The notes under the pieces: model-generated | Seen by the model: the letters and a program-made list of their open reading frames with translations, nothing else | Told to the model about the DNA's origin: nothing | The model's database searches: none | Origin: Rhodospirillaceae bacterium | GTDB taxonomy: Bacteria; Pseudomonadota; Alphaproteobacteria; Rhodospirillales; Rhodospirillaceae | NCBI GenBank assembly: GCA_004297485.1 | Contig: SCTM01000246.1 | Span: 1-37,363 of the forward strand | Direction: 5' to 3' | DNA: 37,363 nucleotides | Shown here: one piece after another, positions 8,334 through 18,900 of the stretch | Numbering within the stretch: the first letter of the stretch is position 1 | Layout of the letters: the number at the start of each line of letters is the position of its first letter | Position numbers and translations under genes: made by a program

Positions 8334-8771
8334 TCACCGACGTTGGAGTTTTGCATCCATCGCCTTTAGCTGCTCCGCTGCCATCGGACACAGCCGCGCG
8401 GCTATCTCCACATTGCCGAACATCCACACCTCGGTTGGCGTCCCACGAGCGTTTACGCTGCATAGCATGGTGACGTTCTCAATCAGCTTGCCCTTGGCGC
8501 CATAGAGCGCCAGGCGCACGCAATAATCGGCGGCATCGGCGGCGCGCGCGCCATTTTCCCACTCCCACAGATAGCCGAGGTCGGATTGCCAAGCGTAGGT
8601 AATCCGATGGCTTGCCACATCCGGATAGTGTGAGACCCGGTCCGCGCTCAGCGATCGGCAATGGGCGGCAAACCAGGGTGCCTGGGACACATCCGGCGGC
8701 AGCGGCGCGGCCGCCACGGCGCTCCCGGTCAGGACCAGGGCCGTAAATACGACGCGGAACAGCGCGGACAT
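8334..8771 (-). CDS. Secreted four-cysteine protein, unknown function
   Basis: This 145-residue protein has a clear Sec signal peptide (MSALFRVVFTALVLTGSAVAAAP, cut here: first 11 basic/hydrophobic, then LTGSAVAAA) with likely cleavage after residues 21-22. The mature domain has four cysteines, in AAHCRS, DYCVRL, TMLCSV and ARLCPM, enough for two disulfides, and aromatic-rich stretches (ITYAWQSDLGYLWEWENG). I recognise no family. It is divergent from gspE across 250 bases that contain overlapping inverted repeats, so shared regulation with the secretion operon is possible. Confidence 0.65.
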   Translation of the reverse strand: MSALFRVVFTALVLTGSAVAAAPLPPDVSQAPWFAAHCRSLSADRVSHYPDVASHRITYAWQSDLGYLWEWENGARAADAADYCVRLALYGAKGKLIENVTMLCSVNARGTPTEVWMFGNVEIAARLCPMAAEQLKAMDAKLQRR

Positions 8772-8804
8772 GATTTACCACTCAACCCAATGAAAAGGCT
8801 TTCT

Positions 8805-8836
8805 CTTACATATTTGTAAGCGCTGCCAACGCTTAC
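8805..8836. promoter_or_regulatory. Overlapping, mutually exclusive inverted repeats upstream of gspE
   Basis: CTTACA (8805-8810) pairs with TGTAAG (8815-8820) across a four-base loop. GTAAGCG (8816-8822) pairs with CGCTTAC (8830-8836) across seven bases. Both stems are perfect and share 8816-8820, so only one can form at a time. The array can also be read as three half-sites of CTTAC/GTAAG, as in an operator. It lies about 35 bases before the leftward small gene and about 185 before gspE, in the only sizeable gap before the secretion operon (8772-9021). Confidence 0.45.
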
Positions 8837-9021
8837 CTCGGCATACAGAGTGGTAGCCAAACGTTAAAGACCTTACTTTAGCGTGTGGATTGGACGAAGG
8901 TGAGCATCCTTAGGAAGTTCTCCGAGGCAGCCGTGGGAAACGATCTATCGATCCGCACCGCCAAGCGGGTGTATTTTGTGCGGACATTGGCGACCAAGCC
9001 CGGAAAGCAGCGACAAACTTT

Positions 9022-10758
9022 ATGAACCTGGATTCCCCCATCTCTGCGGTCCAAATGGAGATTCAACCTCCGCTCGGGCGCATTTTGCTGGATCGAAAGA
9101 TCCTTGGCGAAAGCGACGTTGCCAAAGCCCTGTCGTTTCAATCGAACTTCGGCGGATTGCTGGGCGCCATCCTCGTCAGGCTGGGCGCTGTGTCGGAGGA
9201 CGCTATTCTCGACGCTTTATCGTTCCAGTTGGGGATCGACGTCATTGCCGCCGACCACCTCCCCCAGGACCCGGCGACCTATATCGTCACCCTGAGGGCC
9301 TCGGGAATCGCCCTCGACTGGTGGATCGACCAGGCGGTGCTCGCCTGGACGGACGAGAGCGGTATCACCCATTGCATCAGCCGGGACCCGCTCTCCCCCA
9401 GCCTCCAGGAAACCATGACCGCGGCATTTCCCGACAAGCCGCTGAAGTGGTGGCTGATCCGCAACCGCGAACTTGAATTCATGACTGATCTGGTGCGGCG
9501 CGCCATTTCCTCCGAAGGACGTGACTTCGAGGGCGACGTGGCGCTGTTGCGGGAACTGGCCGAGGAAGCGCCGGTCGTGGAACTGGTCTCCAACACCATG
9601 TCCCAGGCCGTGAACGAAAATGCGTCGGATATCCACGTGGAGCCGAAGGAACACGATTTCGACATCAGATACCGCGTCGATGGCGTCCTGCAAAACCGCC
9701 TGACCCTGCCCCGATCGCGTTTCGATGCCGTCGCCTCGCGCATCAAGCTGATTTCCGGTCTGGACATCGCCGAACGCCGCCTGCCCCAGGATGGCCGCAT
9801 CGGCATGCGCGTGAGCGGCAAGGACCTGGATATCCGTGTGTCCTGCCTGCCCGGCGTGTGGGGTGAATCGATTGTCATGCGCCTCCTACTCAAGGAGCAG
9901 AAGGATTTCTCCCTGGCGAAAATCGGCATGGCCGCCGATCACCTGGAGACCTTCGCCAAGCTGGCCCAGGAACCCTACGGCATCATCCTGGTCACGGGCC
10001 CAACCGGGTCAGGAAAATCCACCACCCTGAAAGCCACGCTCGAACACATCAAGGACGGCAAGCGCAAAATCATCACCGTCGAGGACCCGGTCGAATACAA
10101 CATCCCTGGCGTCACCCAGGTTCAGACCAAGGCCGATATCGGCTACACCTTCGGCAAAGCCTTGCGGTCGATCCTGCGCCAGGACCCGGACGTCATCATG
10201 ATCGGCGAAATCCGCGATCTGGAGACGGCGCAGATCGCCGTGCAAGCCTCGCTGACCGGTCATATGGTGTTTTCGACCCTGCACACCAACGACTCCCTCA
10301 GCGCCTTCACACGTTTGATCGACATGGGCCTTGAGCCTTTCCTCGTGGCATCGTCGGTCCGCGAAGTCATGGCCCAGCGATTGGTCCGCCGCCTTTGTCC
10401 ACACTGCCGCCAACCGCACCAGCCGATCTCCGCAATCCGCGCCAAATACGACGAACTCACCAAACAGTTTCCCGCGCTTTTCGCCAACGCGCCGCAGTGG
10501 TTCCAGGCGCGCGGCTGTCCCAAATGCCAGAACACCGGGTACCGGGGCCGTCTGGGGATTTACGAGGTGGCCGTGTTGAATGACGAAGTCGCCGACATGG
10601 TGCTCCACCAAAAGCCGCCCCATGAGATGCTGGTCGCGGCGCGCAAGCTGGGTTTCCGCGACCTCTTTGAGGACGGCCTTCTCAAAGTGTGGAAAGGCGA
10701 AACCAGCGTCGAGGAAGTCATCAGGGTTGCCGGTCAGGCCGGTATCGATGAGGATTGA
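9022..10758 (+). CDS. gspE: Type II secretion assembly ATPase GspE
   Basis: This cytoplasmic ATPase powers pseudopilus assembly in the T2SS. It has 578 residues. An N-terminal GspE/PilB N1 domain (GRILLDRKILGESDVAKAL) binds GspL. Walker A GPTGSGKS is at 326-333, the Walker B region PDVIMIGEIRD near 389-399, and the His-box segment TGHMVFSTLHTND near 412-424. A zinc site follows as CPHC (459-462) and CPKC (499-502), typical of GspE. The ribosome site before the ATG at 9022 is poor; Met12 is an alternative start. It is followed after 43 bases by the TPR-glycosyltransferase array instead of gspF, which lies 16.7 kb downstream. Confidence 0.95.
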   Translation: MNLDSPISAVQMEIQPPLGRILLDRKILGESDVAKALSFQSNFGGLLGAILVRLGAVSEDAILDALSFQLGIDVIAADHLPQDPATYIVTLRASGIALDWWIDQAVLAWTDESGITHCISRDPLSPSLQETMTAAFPDKPLKWWLIRNRELEFMTDLVRRAISSEGRDFEGDVALLRELAEEAPVVELVSNTMSQAVNENASDIHVEPKEHDFDIRYRVDGVLQNRLTLPRSRFDAVASRIKLISGLDIAERRLPQDGRIGMRVSGKDLDIRVSCLPGVWGESIVMRLLLKEQKDFSLAKIGMAADHLETFAKLAQEPYGIILVTGPTGSGKSTTLKATLEHIKDGKRKIITVEDPVEYNIPGVTQVQTKADIGYTFGKALRSILRQDPDVIMIGEIRDLETAQIAVQASLTGHMVFSTLHTNDSLSAFTRLIDMGLEPFLVASSVREVMAQRLVRRLCPHCRQPHQPISAIRAKYDELTKQFPALFANAPQWFQARGCPKCQNTGYRGRLGIYEVAVLNDEVADMVLHQKPPHEMLVAARKLGFRDLFEDGLLKVWKGETSVEEVIRVAGQAGIDED

Positions 10759-10801
10759 CCGCAGCTTATCTCGCCGCGGACCCTGAACAACCGACATCAC
10801 C

Positions 10802-12808
10802 ATGCGCCCGAGCGTCCCACCTGCTGCCGACGACGACATCGACCGCCGCTTCCGTGCGGCGGTGGAATTGCATCAGCGCGGCGACATCGCGGCAGCCGCG
10901 CGCGAGTACGAAGACCTGCGGCATCAGGTTCCCGCGCATCCGGAACTGTTGCACCTTTTGGGGACGGCGTTCGTCCAATTGGGGCGCGCAGCCGACGCCA
11001 TTCCTTTCCTTGAGCAATCCCTTATCCTCCGGCCGCGTTACGCCCCGACCATGGAGATCGCCGGAACCGCCCAACTGATGACGGGCAATGCCGCTCGCGC
11101 GGTCACGCTGCTGTCGGACGCCGCCGCGCTGGAGCCGCAATCAATCGCCATCGCCATGCGTCTGGGTGATGCCCACCTCGCATGTGGGCAGTATGACGCG
11201 GCGCGCGAGGCCTTTCAGAAAGTACTGACCCTCGATGCCAAGCGTCCGGCGGCGATTGTCGGTCTGGCAACGGCGCTGGCTCATCTTGGCCAGCCGAGTG
11301 AGGCGATCGAGCGGCTCCGGACATGCACCGCCGACCACCCGGCCTTCATTCGGGCGTACGTGGTGCTGAGTACCCTCCTCGGCCAGCAGGACCGTTTCGC
11401 CGAGGCCGAAGCAGCGATTCGCACCGGACTAAAAATCCAACCCGGCTTGGCAGAGGGTCACCATCTCCTTGCCAAGACGCTGCGTCGCCAAGGGCGCGCA
11501 CCGGAAGCGGAGGCTGCCTACCGCGCCGCGTTTGATCTGGGATTGCGCACACCGTCGGTCCTGACCGAATGCGGAGAGATTCTGACCGACATGGGCCGGC
11601 TGGACGATGCCGAAGCCCTCCTGCAAGAAGCGCGGAAGGCAAGCCCCGAGTCCGCGGATATCCTCACGGCCCTCGGCCGCATCGATGAATTTCGTGGCAA
11701 CCTTGACCAAGCCATCAAACTGCACGACCGTGCGATTGCCCTCGATCACGGCAACGCCAATGCCTATGTCAACCGCGGCACCGCCAGGCGATATGGCGGC
11801 GACGCCGACGGGGCGTTGGCCGATTTCAATCAAGCACTCGCGCTCAGGCCCGGAATGCCGGCAGCCGTCGCCAGCCGCGGCATGACACTACTGTCCTTGG
11901 GACGCCTGCAGGAAGGGTGGCCGGATTTCAAAGTGCGCATTCGAGCGCGGGATGGCGAACGGGACCTGGCCGCCGGCCGGCCGTGGGACGGCAGGCCGCT
12001 CGATGGAGAACGTATTCTGGTCTGGACTGAACAAGGCCTTGGAGACGAGATCATGGCGGCGAGTTTGTTGCCGGACATTCTCGCCCGCGCCGCCCACTGC
12101 ACAGTCGTATGCTCACCACGGCTTGTCTTGCTGTTGCAGCGGGCATTTCCCCAAGCCACGGTGGTCGCAACGGGGGGCACAATTACCGGTGATTTCGATG
12201 CCCGCCTGCCGTTAATGGACGCGGCACAGTGGCTGCGGCCGAACTTCCTGGCCTTTCCCAACCGGCACGGTTTTCTAAATGCCGACGCAGCGCAAACCGC
12301 CGCATTGCGCGGTCGTTACGGAGCAGATACTCATCCGCTCGTCGGCTTGTCCTGGCGCAGTGCAAGCGCAAGCACTGGGCCCTTCAAAAGCACGAAACTC
12401 ATCGATTGGGCAAACATCCTCAAGGTTCCCGGGTTGCGTTTTGTTTCGCTTCAATATGGCGATTGCAATGACGACGTGCGCGCGGCGCGGCGGGCCTCCG
12501 GCGCCGAAATTCTTGTCGACCCCGCTGTCGATCCAATCCAAGACCTCGAAATGTTTGCCGCGCAGATCGGCGCCATGGACCTCGTCATTTCCGCAAGCAA
12601 CACCACCGTTCATTTCGCGAGTGCATTAGGCAAGCCCACCTGGCTGCTCGCTCCGGAAGGTTCCGGCGCCCATTGGTATTGGTTCAAGGACCGTAGCGAC
12701 AACCCATGGTATCCCACATTGCGCATCTTCCGGCAGCAGCGGCCGGGGGCGTGGGACGGGACGTTCGCCGCAGTTGCCGCGCAATTGCGCACGTGGTGCG
12801 AAACATGA
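10802..12808 (+). CDS. TPR protein with C-terminal GT-B (GT9/heptosyltransferase-like) domain, array member 1
   Basis: This 668-residue protein has about ten TPR units from residue 14 to about 375, then the EGW joint (LQEGWPDF) found in every array member, then a GT-B-like domain. Domain landmarks are ILVWTEQGLGDEIM (from residue 405), FVSLQYGDC, AMDLVISASNTTVH, and WYWF with NPWYP near the end. Heptosyltransferases usually have Asp-Thr where this has Asn-Thr. No signal peptide is seen, so it should act in the cytoplasm with the TPRs binding a protein partner or acceptor. It has the second longest TPR region of the array. Its stop overlaps the next start as ATGA, so translation is coupled. 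Confidence 0.82.
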   Translation: MRPSVPPAADDDIDRRFRAAVELHQRGDIAAAAREYEDLRHQVPAHPELLHLLGTAFVQLGRAADAIPFLEQSLILRPRYAPTMEIAGTAQLMTGNAARAVTLLSDAAALEPQSIAIAMRLGDAHLACGQYDAAREAFQKVLTLDAKRPAAIVGLATALAHLGQPSEAIERLRTCTADHPAFIRAYVVLSTLLGQQDRFAEAEAAIRTGLKIQPGLAEGHHLLAKTLRRQGRAPEAEAAYRAAFDLGLRTPSVLTECGEILTDMGRLDDAEALLQEARKASPESADILTALGRIDEFRGNLDQAIKLHDRAIALDHGNANAYVNRGTARRYGGDADGALADFNQALALRPGMPAAVASRGMTLLSLGRLQEGWPDFKVRIRARDGERDLAAGRPWDGRPLDGERILVWTEQGLGDEIMAASLLPDILARAAHCTVVCSPRLVLLLQRAFPQATVVATGGTITGDFDARLPLMDAAQWLRPNFLAFPNRHGFLNADAAQTAALRGRYGADTHPLVGLSWRSASASTGPFKSTKLIDWANILKVPGLRFVSLQYGDCNDDVRAARRASGAEILVDPAVDPIQDLEMFAAQIGAMDLVISASNTTVHFASALGKPTWLLAPEGSGAHWYWFKDRSDNPWYPTLRIFRQQRPGAWDGTFAAVAAQLRTWCET

Positions 12809-14325
12809 GTCGGCCGGTGTCCACCACCGGATCCATGCTTGAGCAGGCGATGGCCCTTCATCGTCAGGGCGACTTGCCCGCTGCGGAGAAACAGTATCGC
12901 GCGATCCTGACTCTTCAGCCCGACAATCCGGATGCCCTCCATCTTCTCGGGACCATTCGTGCCGATCTGGGTAACGCCGATGAAGGCATCGCCCTCATCG
13001 AACGGGCGCTGCGTCTATTCCCCGCCTTGCCGGATGCGCATTACAATCTCGGCAACATTCATCGGCGCCATCGCAGGATGAAGGCCGCCGAGCATCATTT
13101 CCGGCAAGCCCTGAAGCTGCAGCCCGCCAATGCCAGAACCCTCGGCAATCTTGGCGGGGTTCTGACCCAGCTGGAACGTTACGACGACGCCGAGCGATAC
13201 ACGCAAGATGCGCTGCGCCTGGATCCGAAACTGGTCGAGGCGCGGCTCAACTTGGCGGCTCTGCACGACATCCGGGGACGGTTTGCCGACACGATCCCGC
13301 TATACGATGCCATCCTTGGAGAGTTTCCCAAGGACGCGGAGACGCACTATATGCGGGCTCTGACGATTTTATTGCGAGGTCGTCTCGAGGAAGGATGGGA
13401 GGAGTTCCGCTGGCGGTTGGAGCGACCGCAGACCAGGGGCTTTCATGGCCTCTTCAAGTTTCCCTATTGGCGGGGCGAATCGCTCCAGGACAAGCGCATC
13501 CTGGTGTGGACCGAGCAAGGCCCCGGGGACGAACTGCTGATAGGGACCATGCTGCCCGACGTTGTCAGCGTAGCCAAACAGGTTGTCCTGATTGCCTCCG
13601 AGCGCATAGCACCCTTGTTCGCGCGCGCTTTCCCGTCTGTTAAAGTCATTGCCGCGGACAACACGCCACTGGACCCCACCCTGCTGACGGATGTCGGTTT
13701 CCAGGCCTCCCTATCCGAGCTGGGACGGTGGCTTCGCCCGACCTTTCAGGCGTTCCCCAAAACCGAGGGGTACCTTAAGGCAGATCACGATCTTGCGGCG
13801 GCGCTGCGTCTGAACTATCTGCGTGATCGCCCCGGTACCCGCCTGGTAGGGCTCTCGTGGCAAAGCCGGAATCCGGATTTGGAAGCCGAAAAAAGTATGT
13901 CGCTTGCGAACCTTGCAGATATTTTGCGAACGCCGGGGCTCACGTTTGTCAATCTGCAGTATGGCGACTGCGCCGCCGAGATCGCCGGCGTCAATCGCGA
14001 CCTTGGCATATCCATGATCCATGACCCTACGATCGATCCGTTGCGTGATCTCACGCGGTTTGCCGCCCAGACCGCAGCCATGGATCTGATTATTTCAGTC
14101 AGCAATACCACCGTACACATGGGCGGGGCCTTGGGCCGACCGACCTGGGCGATGATCCCGGCCAATCGCGGACGCATGTGGTATTGGTTTCTCAATCGGG
14201 AAGACAGCCCGTGGTATGGCAGCGTCCGGCTTTTCCGGGGCACCACCGATATGGGATGGAAGCCCGCAGTCGAGCGCGTCGCGGCAGAATTAGCGCGCTG
14301 GCGAGATTTGAGCACACCGCAATGA
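12805..14325 (+). CDS. TPR-GT-B glycosyltransferase-like protein, array member 2
   Basis: This 506-residue member is the shortest single-module protein: about five to six TPRs (residues 10-205), the EGW joint (LEEGWEEF), then ILVWTEQGPGDELL from residue 232, FVNLQYGDC, and AMDLIISVSNTTVH. The C-terminal motif is WYWF followed by SPWYG; other members have PWYP. The frame is open further upstream (to 12706), but the ATG at 12805 overlaps the previous stop as ATGA and the TPR homology begins just after it, so I use that start. It is probably a cytoplasmic enzyme with the same role as its neighbours but a different acceptor or sugar. Confidence 0.82.
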   Translation: MSRPVSTTGSMLEQAMALHRQGDLPAAEKQYRAILTLQPDNPDALHLLGTIRADLGNADEGIALIERALRLFPALPDAHYNLGNIHRRHRRMKAAEHHFRQALKLQPANARTLGNLGGVLTQLERYDDAERYTQDALRLDPKLVEARLNLAALHDIRGRFADTIPLYDAILGEFPKDAETHYMRALTILLRGRLEEGWEEFRWRLERPQTRGFHGLFKFPYWRGESLQDKRILVWTEQGPGDELLIGTMLPDVVSVAKQVVLIASERIAPLFARAFPSVKVIAADNTPLDPTLLTDVGFQASLSELGRWLRPTFQAFPKTEGYLKADHDLAAALRLNYLRDRPGTRLVGLSWQSRNPDLEAEKSMSLANLADILRTPGLTFVNLQYGDCAAEIAGVNRDLGISMIHDPTIDPLRDLTRFAAQTAAMDLIISVSNTTVHMGGALGRPTWAMIPANRGRMWYWFLNREDSPWYGSVRLFRGTTDMGWKPAVERVAAELARWRDLSTPQ

Positions 14326-15947
14326 TTCAGCGCCAGCCACACAATACTTCGCCGCAACCCCTCACCGTCGGCGAATCATATCGTAAGGCCATTGAGCTTC
14401 TCAATGCCGGGCGCCTGGACGAAGCCCGCAATATCTGCATGAGTATTGTCGCCGTCAGGCCCAAGCAGCCAGACGTCCACAGCCTGTTGGGTGCGATCGC
14501 CTACCAAAATCGAGATGGCGCGGCGGCCGTGGCGCATCTCCAGAAAGCCTTGAAACTCGATCCGGACAACCTGGCAATACGACTAAATCTGGCAAAGACT
14601 CATCGCGATTTCGGTCAGTGGGCGGATGCGGCGAAGGTCTTTGAAACCGTCGTAAAGCGCACGCCTGACGACAGCACGGTTCTCTACGATTTGGGGAAAG
14701 CCTATGGCCACCTCGACGATTATGCGAAAGCTGCACCATACTATCGTAAAGCGTTAACCGGCACGGCAGCGCCGGACATTGTCGAGACCGAACTGGCGAC
14801 CGCTCTGTTGAAGCTAGGCGAGTTCACCGATGCCGAGGCGCACTACAACGCCGTGCTCGGCCGTACGCCGGGCTTTATCCCCGCGCTTATCAATCTCGCG
14901 GTCCTGCGCGATATCCAAGGCCGGATGGACGACGCGCTGGCGCTGTTCGACACGGCGCTGATGCATGACCCCAACAGTGTGGAAGCACACTTTCATCATG
15001 CCCTCGCGCTCATCACCCGCGAGCGCCTGGCGGAGGGATGGGCGGAGTATGTGTGGCGGTATCAGCGGCCCAAGGCCACCACGTTGCACGATCGCTTTCA
15101 AATTCCCTACTGGCAAGGCGAGCCCCTGGAGAATCGGACTTTCCTGGTGTGGACCGAGCAAGGCCTGGGTGACGAAATCCTTATCGCGAGCTTGGTCCCC
15201 GACGTCCTGGCGCAAGGCGCACGCTGCACACTGGTCTGTACGAACCGCCTTGCGCCCTTGTTCCGGCGTTCTTTTCCCATGGTTCGGATTTTAACGCGCG
15301 AGGACATGAAAACCGACGCGGCAGCCAGTGTGACCGCGGACTTTCAGGCGTCATTGTCGCAACTCGCCCTTTACCTCCGCCCAACCACTGCGTCGTTTCC
15401 AAAGCGCGCCGGATATCTCAAGGTCGACACCGCGCAGACCGAAGAAATCCGACGGCGCTACAAGCAAGACTCCGCGGACCGTCTTGTCGGTATCGCCTGG
15501 CACAGCGCGAACCCCCAAGCCAGCGGGGAAAAAAGCACGCCCTTGCCGGCATGGGCGGAAATCCTCCGCACACCTGGATATCGTTTTGTAAGCCTCCAAT
15601 ATGGCGAGCACGCCCACGCCCACAAAGCCCTGCGCGACGCGACCGGACTCGCGTTGATCGTCGACAAATCCATCGATCCGAAAACTGATCTCGAAAGCTT
15701 CGCCGCCCAGGTGGCGGCCATGGACCTCGTCATCTCGGTCAGCAACACGACGGTCCACGTCGCCGGCGCTCTGGGAGTCCCGGTGTGGACCCTGGTTCCC
15801 GCATCGGTAGGCCGTATCTGGTACTGGTTTCTGGATCGCACCGACAGCCCCTGGTATCCATCCATGCGGCTCTTTCGCCAACAGCGCGGGATCGATTGGA
15901 GCCCGACACTGCACGCCATTGCCCAGGAGTTGAAGCAATGGCCGTGA
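14322..15947 (+). CDS. TPR-GT-B glycosyltransferase-like protein, array member 3
   Basis: This 541-residue member starts at an ATG overlapping the previous stop (ATGA). The longer open frame back to 14178 lies wholly inside the previous gene and is discarded. About six TPRs (15-240) precede LAEGWAEY and FLVWTEQGLGDEIL (from residue 274). AMDLVISVSNTTVH and WYWF...SPWYP are conserved. The LQYGDC motif of most members reads LQYGEH here, so the conserved cysteine is missing. An AGGAG ribosome site for the next gene lies within its last codons (15925-15929). Confidence 0.82.
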   Translation: MIQRQPHNTSPQPLTVGESYRKAIELLNAGRLDEARNICMSIVAVRPKQPDVHSLLGAIAYQNRDGAAAVAHLQKALKLDPDNLAIRLNLAKTHRDFGQWADAAKVFETVVKRTPDDSTVLYDLGKAYGHLDDYAKAAPYYRKALTGTAAPDIVETELATALLKLGEFTDAEAHYNAVLGRTPGFIPALINLAVLRDIQGRMDDALALFDTALMHDPNSVEAHFHHALALITRERLAEGWAEYVWRYQRPKATTLHDRFQIPYWQGEPLENRTFLVWTEQGLGDEILIASLVPDVLAQGARCTLVCTNRLAPLFRRSFPMVRILTREDMKTDAAASVTADFQASLSQLALYLRPTTASFPKRAGYLKVDTAQTEEIRRRYKQDSADRLVGIAWHSANPQASGEKSTPLPAWAEILRTPGYRFVSLQYGEHAHAHKALRDATGLALIVDKSIDPKTDLESFAAQVAAMDLVISVSNTTVHVAGALGVPVWTLVPASVGRIWYWFLDRTDSPWYPSMRLFRQQRGIDWSPTLHAIAQELKQWP

Positions 15948-18900
15948 AATCCGCCGACAGAGGTGATGAGATAACGCGACTTCTCCAGCGTGCCGCGGAT
16001 CGTCACCGTGCGGGCGATTTGGACGGGGCGGAGAAGGATTATCGCCGCGTTCTCAAGTACCGGCCCCGCAACGCCGATGCCCTCAATCTTTCGGGGCTCA
16101 TTGCCGAACAGCGCGGCAATCATACTGAAGCCGCGCGCTTGATCGACCAGGCCTTGTCAATCCACGACGACTTTATCGATGCCCATTTCAACCGGGCACG
16201 CATCGCACACCGGAGCGGTGACCTGCAGATCGCCGAGCATCACCTGAGGCGCGGCCTTCAACTCCGCCCGGCGGCTTTTTCTGAGCGCCTCAATCTGGCG
16301 ACCGTTCTTGTCGATCAAAGGCGGAACGGCGACGCCATTGTCTGGCTTCGAGAGACGGTAGCGCAATATCCACAATTCACCGAAGCCTATGTCCGATTGG
16401 GCCGGATGTGCCGCGTGGCGAATGACAGCGATGGAATGCTTGCCGCCGCAACCGCCGGCCTTAAACAAAATCCGCTCGATCCCATCCTGCACCTTCTTGC
16501 CTCCGAGGCCCATTTCGATCGCGGCGAACTCAAAGAAGGTTGGCGGGCTTACCGCTGGCGTTTCAAGTCCACTGAAAACCAGGTCGTGGACAAAGCTTAT
16601 CCGCTTCCTGTGTGGCAAGGCGAGAATCTGGCGAACCGGTGCATTCTGGTGTGGACCGAGCAAGCGCCCGGCGATGAGATCCTTTACGCCAACATGCTGT
16701 CCGATCTCGTGGCACAGGCGAAACGCTGTGCGATCCAATGTTCGCCGCGGCTTGCACCGCTTTTCCGTCGCTCCTTTCCTGCCGCGCAAATTTTCGATCG
16801 CGACCTCACGGCCGCAGAAATCGCCGCGTTCGACGTTCAGACATCGGCGGCGAGCGCCGGAGAATGGCTGCGATCGGACTTCGCGGCGTTCCCGCATCAC
16901 ACGGGATATCTTGTGGCCGATCAGGCACGGCGCGCACTGCTCCGGGCCAGGTATGAAACACCCGGCCAGAAGCACTGCATCGTCGGCATCGCCTGGCGGA
17001 GCAGTGGCGTCGAAAACGCAACGGACAAGTCAGTATCGCTGCTCGACTGGGGGCCCATACTCAGGGTCCCCGGCGTGACTTTTGTCAATCTGCAATACGG
17101 CGACTGCATGCAGGAGCTGACGGCAGCGGCGAAAGGATTCGGTGCGCGCATCATTCACGATCCCGAGATTAATCCACTGAAGGACATGGACGGGTTCGCC
17201 GCCCAGGTTGCCGCCATGGACTTGGTCATTTCCTCCAGCAACACGGCGGCCCATGTGGCGGGAGCGCTGGGCGTGCCGGTATTCTGCATGTTGCCGCTGT
17301 CGTTCGCGACCGGCCGGCGGTGGTGGTGGTTTCCCACCCAATCCACATGCCCGTGGTATCCGTCATTGCGCCGATTTTTCCAGCGCCAAGCCGGACAATG
17401 GTTTGACGTGCTGCGTGACGCAGGACTTGCCTTGCTCGACTTTGCCGTGGCGCGCGGCGTTGTTCAGAAACCCGCGCCCTATCTTCGCTCCATGGGCAAA
17501 GGCTTCGCCGAACTGGGCCGATACGACGATGCCGAGCATATCTACCGCCGCCTGAGTCAGGAGCCGGGCCTTGCCGCCGAAGCCCTATCCGCCATCGCCA
17601 AATTGCGGAAGACAGCCGGCGCGCTCGAAGAGGCGTTGCATCTCTACGACGAAGCCATCGCCGTCGACCCAAGCTTTTGGCATGCCTACAACGGCAAGGG
17701 GATGATCCTTGCCAACCAAATGCGCTTCGATGAGGCGATTTCGGTCTACAAGATGGCGCTGACCCATGCACCTCAATCGCCCGAACTTCACAATAATCTG
17801 GGCAACGCCTACCGGCGGTACGGCGACGGAGAGAACGCCTTGACGCATTTCCGGGAGGCCCATCGACTCAAACCCGAACACAAGTCAATCCACCTCAACC
17901 TCGCCTCCACGCTCGATGAATTGGGGCGGGCTGACGAAGCATTAGAGTCCTTTGACACGCTCGTCGACCGCGCGCCTGACTACGTGGATGCCCTCTACAA
18001 TCGCGCACAGGCCTTGCTTTCCGCCGGCCGGTTCGTCGAGGGATGGTCCGAGTTCCCTTGGCGACTCAAACGTTCCGCCGCGAACGTGCGATATGACGCA
18101 TTTCCACAGCCGGTGTGGCAAGGCGAGGACCTTGCCGGACGCAATATTTTGGTATGGACCGAGCAGGGAATCGGCGACGAGATCATGACGGCGAGCATGC
18201 TGTCCGACGCCATTGAAAAGGCACGGCATGTAACGTTCGTATGTTCCGAACGACTGCTCCCACTCATGCGCCGGTCTTTTCCCAAGGCGACGGTGGTCGA
18301 GCGTAAGGAACCGTTGCCGGCCGCCGCTGTCGACCCCGCCATCAACTTGCAGATGTCTCAATCCGAACTGGGCCTCGCCCTTCGAAGGGACTGGACGGAT
18401 TTTCCCAGGCAGGAGCGATTCCTAAAGGCGGACCCAACGCGCCAATCGGCCTTGCGCCGTAAGTACCAAAGCCTACGCCCAGGCGCGCGATTGGTGGGAA
18501 TTTCCTGGCGCAGCAGCAACCATGAAGTGGGTTGGTTGAAGGGACAAGACCTCCTCGCGTGGGCGCCCATCCTATCGGTCGCCGGGAATATCGCGTTCGT
18601 CAATCTTCAGTACGGGGATTGCCGGGAGGATTTGGCGCGGGTGCGACAGACGCTTGGCATCGATATCCTCCATGACCCCGACATCGACCCGCTCAAGGAT
18701 ATGGATGGCTTCGCCGCCCAGGTCGGGGCCATGGATCTGGTGATCTCCACCAGCAATACCACCGTGCATACGGCTGGCGCCTTGGGCATACCGACGTGGG
18801 TCTTGCTGCCGGCCGGGCGGGGACGTATGTGGTACTGGTTTCGGGAAAGGGCCGATAGCCTGTGGTATCCGTCCCTACGGCTTATGCGGCAGGTCAGGGA

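Noticed and set aside
10009-10839. 276-codon antisense open frame over gspE
   Set aside because: It is opposite the conserved ATPase motifs of gspE and is explained by GC-rich codon use in the sense gene. Similar antisense frames over other genes were dismissed for the same reason.
12706-12804. N-terminal extension of array member 2
   Set aside because: The extension lies inside member 1 and lacks TPR character. The ATGA overlap at 12805 gives a better start. The same reasoning removes the extensions of members 3 (from 14178) and 4 (from 15785).
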